DNA of 64,000 nt. Source: Haloarchaeobius iranensis. GTDB lineage: Archaea > Halobacteriota > Halobacteria > Halobacteriales > Natrialbaceae. The stretch lies in assembly GCF_900103505.1 (NCBI RefSeq), contig NZ_FNIA01000009.1:1-64000 (forward strand), given 5' to 3'. The notes under the pieces were generated by a model. It saw only the letters and a list, made by a program, of their open reading frames with translations. It made no database searches and was not told the origin of the DNA. Below are positions 60,536 to 64,000 of the stretch, piece after piece. Each line of letters begins with the position of its first letter. The first letter of the stretch is position 1. The position numbers and the translations under genes were made by a program.

Positions 60536-62305
60536 ATGAGAAACGCGAAGATCGTCTGTACGCTCGGGCCAGCGAGCGAGTCGATGAGTGCGATCCGGGA
60601 GCTCGCCGAGGCGGGGATGTCCGTCGGCCGGATCAACTCGAGCCACGGCAGCCTGGAGAGCAGAGCCGAACTCGTCGAGCACCTCCGGCAGGTCGACCAG
60701 GAGACGGCCGACCCGGTCGCGACGATGGTCGACCTCCAGGGGCCGGAGGTCCGGACGGCACCGCTCTCTGCACCCATCACGGTCGAGACGGGGTCGACGG
60801 TCCGGTTCGTCGAGGGCGACACCGCCACGCCGACCGAGATCGGCCTCTCCTACGGCATCCAGGCCGTCAGCCCCGGCGACAGCATCCTCCTCGACGACGG
60901 TCGCATCGAGACGACCGTCGAGCGCGTCGAGGACGATGCGGTCGTCGCACACGTCGACGCCGGCGGCGAACTCGGCGGCCGCAAGGGCGTCAACACACCG
61001 GGCGTGGACCTGGACCTCGATGTCGTCACCGAGAAGGACCGGGACGACCTGCGACTGGCCGCCGAGCACGAGGTGGACTTCGTCGCGGCGAGCTTCGTCC
61101 GGAGCGCGAGCGACGTGGTCGAGGTGTCGGAGGTGCTGGAGGAGCTCGATGCCGACATCCCGGTCATCGCGAAGATCGAGCGCGCCGGCGCGGTCGAGAA
61201 CCTCGACGAGATCATCGACACCGCCTACGGCGTGATGGTCGCACGCGGCGACCTCGGCGTCGAGTGCCCGATGGAGGACGTCCCGATGATACAGAAGCGC
61301 ATCATCCGCAAGTGCCGGGAGACCGGGACGCCGGTCATCACCGCGACGGAGATGCTCGACTCGATGGTCGAGCAGCGCCGGCCGACCCGCGCGGAGGCCT
61401 CCGACGTCGCCAACGCCGTCCTCGACGGCACCGACGCGGTGATGCTCTCCGCGGAGACGGCAGTCGGCGACCATCCCGTCGACGTCGTCGAGACGATGGA
61501 CCGTATCGTGCGCCAGGTCGAGCGCAGCGGTGAGTACGAGCAGCTGAACGAGCAGCGGGTTCCCTCTGCCGGCGACTCGCGGACCGACGCGCTCGCCCGG
61601 TCCGCGCGCTACCTCGCCCGCGACGTCGGGGCCACCGCAGTCGTCGCCGCCTCGGAGTCCGGCTACACCGCGCTGAAGACGGCGAAGTACCGTCCCGGGG
61701 TGCCCGTGGTGGCGACGACGCCGACGGACCGGGTCCGTCGCCAGCTCTCGCTGACCTGGGGCGTCGCCCCCCAGTACGCCCCGTTCGACGCCGACGGCAT
61801 CGACGCCGTCATCGAGAACGCGGTGCAGGCCGCGCTCGATTCTGGCGTCGCTGACAGCGGCGACACGGTCGTCGTGCTCTCCGGCATGATGACGGAGCTC
61901 GAGGGCACCCAGACGACGAACACGCTCAAGGTCCACGTCGCGGCGGAGACGCTGGCGACGGGTCGGTCGGTCGTCTCCGGCTACGTCACCGGGCCGGTGG
62001 TGCGCGTGCCCGGCGGCGACATCTCGGACGTCCCCGAAGGTGCGATCCTCGCGCTCGACCCCGGCTTCGAGGGCGAGTTCGAGGGCGACGTGACCCGCAT
62101 CGGCGGCATCGTCGACGCACGGCCCGGCATGACGGGGTATCCCGCGATGGTCGCCCGGGAGGTGGACGTGCCCATGGTCAGCGGCGCGAACCTCGGGGAC
62201 GCCGCCGACGGCACGACCGTCACGCTCGACGCCGACCGGGGCGTCGTCTACGACGGCGAGATAGGGCGGCGCGAGGACGCGGGCTCCCGACCCACCGGGG
62301 TTTAG
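60536..62305 (+). CDS. pyk: Pyruvate kinase with extra C-terminal mobile-domain-like segment
   Basis: 589 residues. It makes pyruvate and ATP from phosphoenolpyruvate and ADP. Family blocks: KIVCTLGPASESMSAI at the start, MSVGRINSSHGS near residue 28, VIAKIERAGAVENLDEII near residue 207 and ITATEMLDSMVEQRRPTRAE near 264. The extra C-terminal 100 residues resemble the PEP-utilising mobile domain (GGDISDVPEGAILAL onward), but the phospho-His position of that domain (usually TSHAA) is MTGYPAM here. ATG 60536 was chosen because the family starts R-x-x-K-I-x-x-T-x-G-P. Confidence 0.96.
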   Translation: MRNAKIVCTLGPASESMSAIRELAEAGMSVGRINSSHGSLESRAELVEHLRQVDQETADPVATMVDLQGPEVRTAPLSAPITVETGSTVRFVEGDTATPTEIGLSYGIQAVSPGDSILLDDGRIETTVERVEDDAVVAHVDAGGELGGRKGVNTPGVDLDLDVVTEKDRDDLRLAAEHEVDFVAASFVRSASDVVEVSEVLEELDADIPVIAKIERAGAVENLDEIIDTAYGVMVARGDLGVECPMEDVPMIQKRIIRKCRETGTPVITATEMLDSMVEQRRPTRAEASDVANAVLDGTDAVMLSAETAVGDHPVDVVETMDRIVRQVERSGEYEQLNEQRVPSAGDSRTDALARSARYLARDVGATAVVAASESGYTALKTAKYRPGVPVVATTPTDRVRRQLSLTWGVAPQYAPFDADGIDAVIENAVQAALDSGVADSGDTVVVLSGMMTELEGTQTTNTLKVHVAAETLATGRSVVSGYVTGPVVRVPGGDISDVPEGAILALDPGFEGEFEGDVTRIGGIVDARPGMTGYPAMVAREVDVPMVSGANLGDAADGTTVTLDADRGVVYDGEIGRREDAGSRPTGV

Positions 62306-62329
62306 TAGCCGCATCACCTAGCGGGAGCC

Positions 62330-62650
62330 ATGGAGGACGAATCGACACGGGCCGACCCCGAGGCCGACACCGGCACGTCGCGCACCGCTCAGTCGGCGGC
62401 TGCGGACGACGAAGCCGACGGCCCCGCCACCGCGGACGACGAGTTCGAGTGGGTCGACGACGGCGACTGGGACCCGCCGAACGTCGAGCAGCGCGCGAGC
62501 GACGACGCACAGGCCGTCTCGGTCGGCTACGTCGACATGGACGAGATTATCGAACCCGGCGACGTGGCCCTCGAGAACGCGGTGTTCGTCGCCATCGGCG
62601 TGCTCGGGAGCATCGCCCTGCTGTTCTACATCGTGCAGCTCGCGGGCTGA
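62330..62650 (+). CDS. Acidic single-helix membrane protein
   Basis: 106 residues. About 75 very acidic residues (DDEFEWVDDGDWDPPNVEQ near 35) precede one C-terminal helix, ALENAVFVAIGVLGSIALLF. The family is not one I can name with confidence; tail-anchored acidic proteins beside pyk occur in other haloarchaea. TATA-like gtttagtag overlaps the pyk stop, 28 bases before ATG 62330. Confidence 0.7.
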   Translation: MEDESTRADPEADTGTSRTAQSAAADDEADGPATADDEFEWVDDGDWDPPNVEQRASDDAQAVSVGYVDMDEIIEPGDVALENAVFVAIGVLGSIALLFYIVQLAG

Positions 62651-62704
62651 CGCCAGCCACCGGGGCTGCGAAATGTTAATCGGTCGCGGCTCCTAACTCC
62701 GACC

Positions 62705-63277
62705 ATGGCACCGCTACTCGACGTCGACTTGCTCCCGTTCCTGCTGTTTCTGGCCGGCACGGGGCTGATGATACTGGAGGCGCTCGCCCCGGGCGCGCAC
62801 TTCATAGTCATCGGCGTCGCCCTGTTCGTCGCGGGGCTGGTCGGGATGCTGTTCTCGCCGCTCGGCACCGCGCCGGCGATGGCGATAATGGTCCTCGTCG
62901 TCGGACTCGCGACCCTCTGGGTGTACCGGGAGTTCGACTTCTACGGCGGGAAGGGCAGCGGGCAGACCAGTAGCTCCGACGACCTGCGCGGGAACCGCGC
63001 GACGGTGACAGAGACGGTCACCGCGACCGACGGGCAGGTCCGTATCGTCGAGGGTGGCGGCTTCAACCCGAACTACAGCGCTCGGACGGAGTTCGGCGAG
63101 ATATCCGAGGGGACCGAGGTCATCGTGACGGACCCCGGCGGCGGCAACGTCCTCACCGTGGCACCGACCGACCGGGAGGACGAGATAGACCGGGAACTCC
63201 GCCGCGAGCGGGAACGCCGGGACCACGAGGCCGCGACGGACCCCGACGGCGAGAACGAGGACGTCGAACCGGCGTGA
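62705..63277 (+). CDS. nfeD: NfeD-family membrane protein
   Basis: 190 residues. Two to three helices (LDVDLLPFLLFLAGTGLMIL, FIVIGVALFVAGLVGMLFS and AMAIMVLVVGLATLWVYREF) are followed by an OB-fold-like soluble domain (LRGNRATVTETVTATDGQVR onward) and an acidic tail. NfeD proteins act with SPFH/stomatin proteins in membrane microdomains. The SPFH gene follows 93 bases later. The N-terminal ClpP-like protease of long NfeD is absent, so this is the short form. Confidence 0.88.
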   Translation: MAPLLDVDLLPFLLFLAGTGLMILEALAPGAHFIVIGVALFVAGLVGMLFSPLGTAPAMAIMVLVVGLATLWVYREFDFYGGKGSGQTSSSDDLRGNRATVTETVTATDGQVRIVEGGGFNPNYSARTEFGEISEGTEVIVTDPGGGNVLTVAPTDREDEIDRELRRERERRDHEAATDPDGENEDVEPA

Positions 63278-63370
63278 CCGGGCAGTGGGGCTAACCGGGC
63301 TGATTCCCCACGACGTATCGGATGGATTACAAACGGGAAGGCTTTTGTCAGTCTCGCCGTGACTTTAATT

Positions 63371-64000
63371 ATGGAACCGACTCCGCTCCAGACACTCCCG
63401 GCGCTTGGGTTCGTCTTCGCGATTATCGGGATTCTGATAATCGTCGCCCTGGCGTCGGCGGTCAAGATCGTCCAGCCGACTGAGAAGCGGACACTCACCG
63501 TCCTCGGGCAGTACCGCGGACTGCTCGAACCGGGCATCCACTTCGTCCCGCCCTTCGTCTCCAGTACGGTGAGCTTCGACATGCGGACACAGACGCTCGA
63601 CGTACCGCCGCAGGAGGCCATCACCCGCGACAACTCGCCGGTCGTCGCGGACGCCGTGGTCTACATCCGCGTCATGGACGCGGGCAAGGCGTTCCTCGAG
63701 GTCGAGGACTACAAGAACGCCGTCGAGAACCTCGCCCAGACCACCCTCCGCGCGGTCATCGGCGACATGGAGCTCGACGACACGCTGAACAAGCGGCAGG
63801 AGATCAACGCCCGCATCCGCGAGGAGCTCGACGAGCCGACCGACGAGTGGGGCGTCCGGGTCGAGAGCGTGGAGGTCCGCGAGGTCAACCCCTCGAAGGA
63901 CGTCCAGCAGGCGATGGAGCAGCAGACCTCCGCCGAGCGCCGTCGCCGTGCCATGATCCTCGAGGCACAGGGTGAACGGCGCAGTGCGGTCGAGAAGGCA
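63371..64000 (+). CDS. SPFH/stomatin-like protein, cut by the window edge
   Basis: 210 residues are visible and the frame is open at the right edge. One helix (LGFVFAIIGILIIVALASAV) near residue 12 is followed by the SPFH domain: KIVQPTEKRTLTVLGQYRGL, then SFDMRTQTLDVPPQEAITRD, DAVVYIRVMDAGKAFLEVED and RVESVEVREVNPSKDVQQAM. Such proteins form large oligomers that organise membranes. The partner nfeD lies directly upstream. ATG 63371 follows a TATA-like gcttttgtc by about 30 bases. Confidence 0.93.
   Translation, partial: MEPTPLQTLPALGFVFAIIGILIIVALASAVKIVQPTEKRTLTVLGQYRGLLEPGIHFVPPFVSSTVSFDMRTQTLDVPPQEAITRDNSPVVADAVVYIRVMDAGKAFLEVEDYKNAVENLAQTTLRAVIGDMELDDTLNKRQEINARIREELDEPTDEWGVRVESVEVREVNPSKDVQQAMEQQTSAERRRRAMILEAQGERRSAVEKA

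Overview
The window is a stretch of chromosome from a halophilic archaeon (class Halobacteria). It is GC-rich with strong G/C preference at third codon positions. The predicted proteins are very rich in Asp and Glu. Exported proteins carry twin-arginine signal peptides. Many genes have a TATA-like element about 25-30 bases before the start codon and no room for a Shine-Dalgarno site, as expected for leaderless haloarchaeal transcripts. The genus cannot be fixed from the sequence alone. No rRNA, tRNA, CRISPR array or replication origin was seen.

Layout. 1-0.8 kb: the right part of an IS5-type insertion sequence that cuts a haloarchaeal gene of unknown function. 0.8-13 kb: housekeeping genes (pyrG-guaA operon, thiC with a tandem-repeat operator candidate, crtB) mixed with acetyltransferases, a PhzF protein, a CinA-type amidohydrolase, a PHP protein, a two-CPXCG zinc protein and a DUF6293/HFX_2341-type regulator. 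13-23 kb: valS, an MFS transporter, a DUF1405 membrane protein, pdxS, thrB and small membrane proteins, with a hairpin-rich non-coding block at 19.6-20.07 kb. 23-30.6 kb: a coiled-coil gene, smc and scpA (chromosome condensation), a Bat-type HTH regulator and a HEAT-repeat protein. 31-40.9 kb: mtnP, a PQQ-type beta-propeller protein, a MATE exporter, a phosphoribosyltransferase, moaB, an alcohol-dehydrogenase-like protein, idi and an Lrp/AsnC regulator divergent from carA. 36.4-36.9 kb is a gene-free, unusually structured stretch.

40.9-52 kb: carA and carB are convergent and separated by about 6.6 kb of minus-strand genes. The most interesting part of that block is a tightly coupled four-gene operon (44.7-48.5 kb) whose genes overlap by 4 bases each: a methyl-accepting transducer without an extracellular sensor domain, a DUF4864-like/[2Fe-2S] ferredoxin fusion, a six-helix membrane protein now split by a one-base slip in a C7 run, and a lipid-anchored halocyanin whose axial Met position is Leu. 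Together they look like an electron-transfer or redox-sensing module joined to a taxis receptor. PrsW and two tiny paralogous membrane proteins lie downstream.

52-64 kb: a series of small haloarchaeal proteins (winged helix, DUF5815-like, an acidic tandem-repeat protein, others), two FAD oxidoreductases, a DUF6149-like protein, metG, a GYD protein, pyk with a TrmB-like site in its promoter, and an NfeD-SPFH pair that runs off the right edge.

Recurring regulatory patterns: a 19-base inverted-repeat motif (GTTYACW-N5-TGTRAAC) occurs in three separate intergenic regions, related short palindromes precede both carA/lrp and carB, and direct repeats flank or overlap the TATA boxes of thiC and of a small membrane gene.
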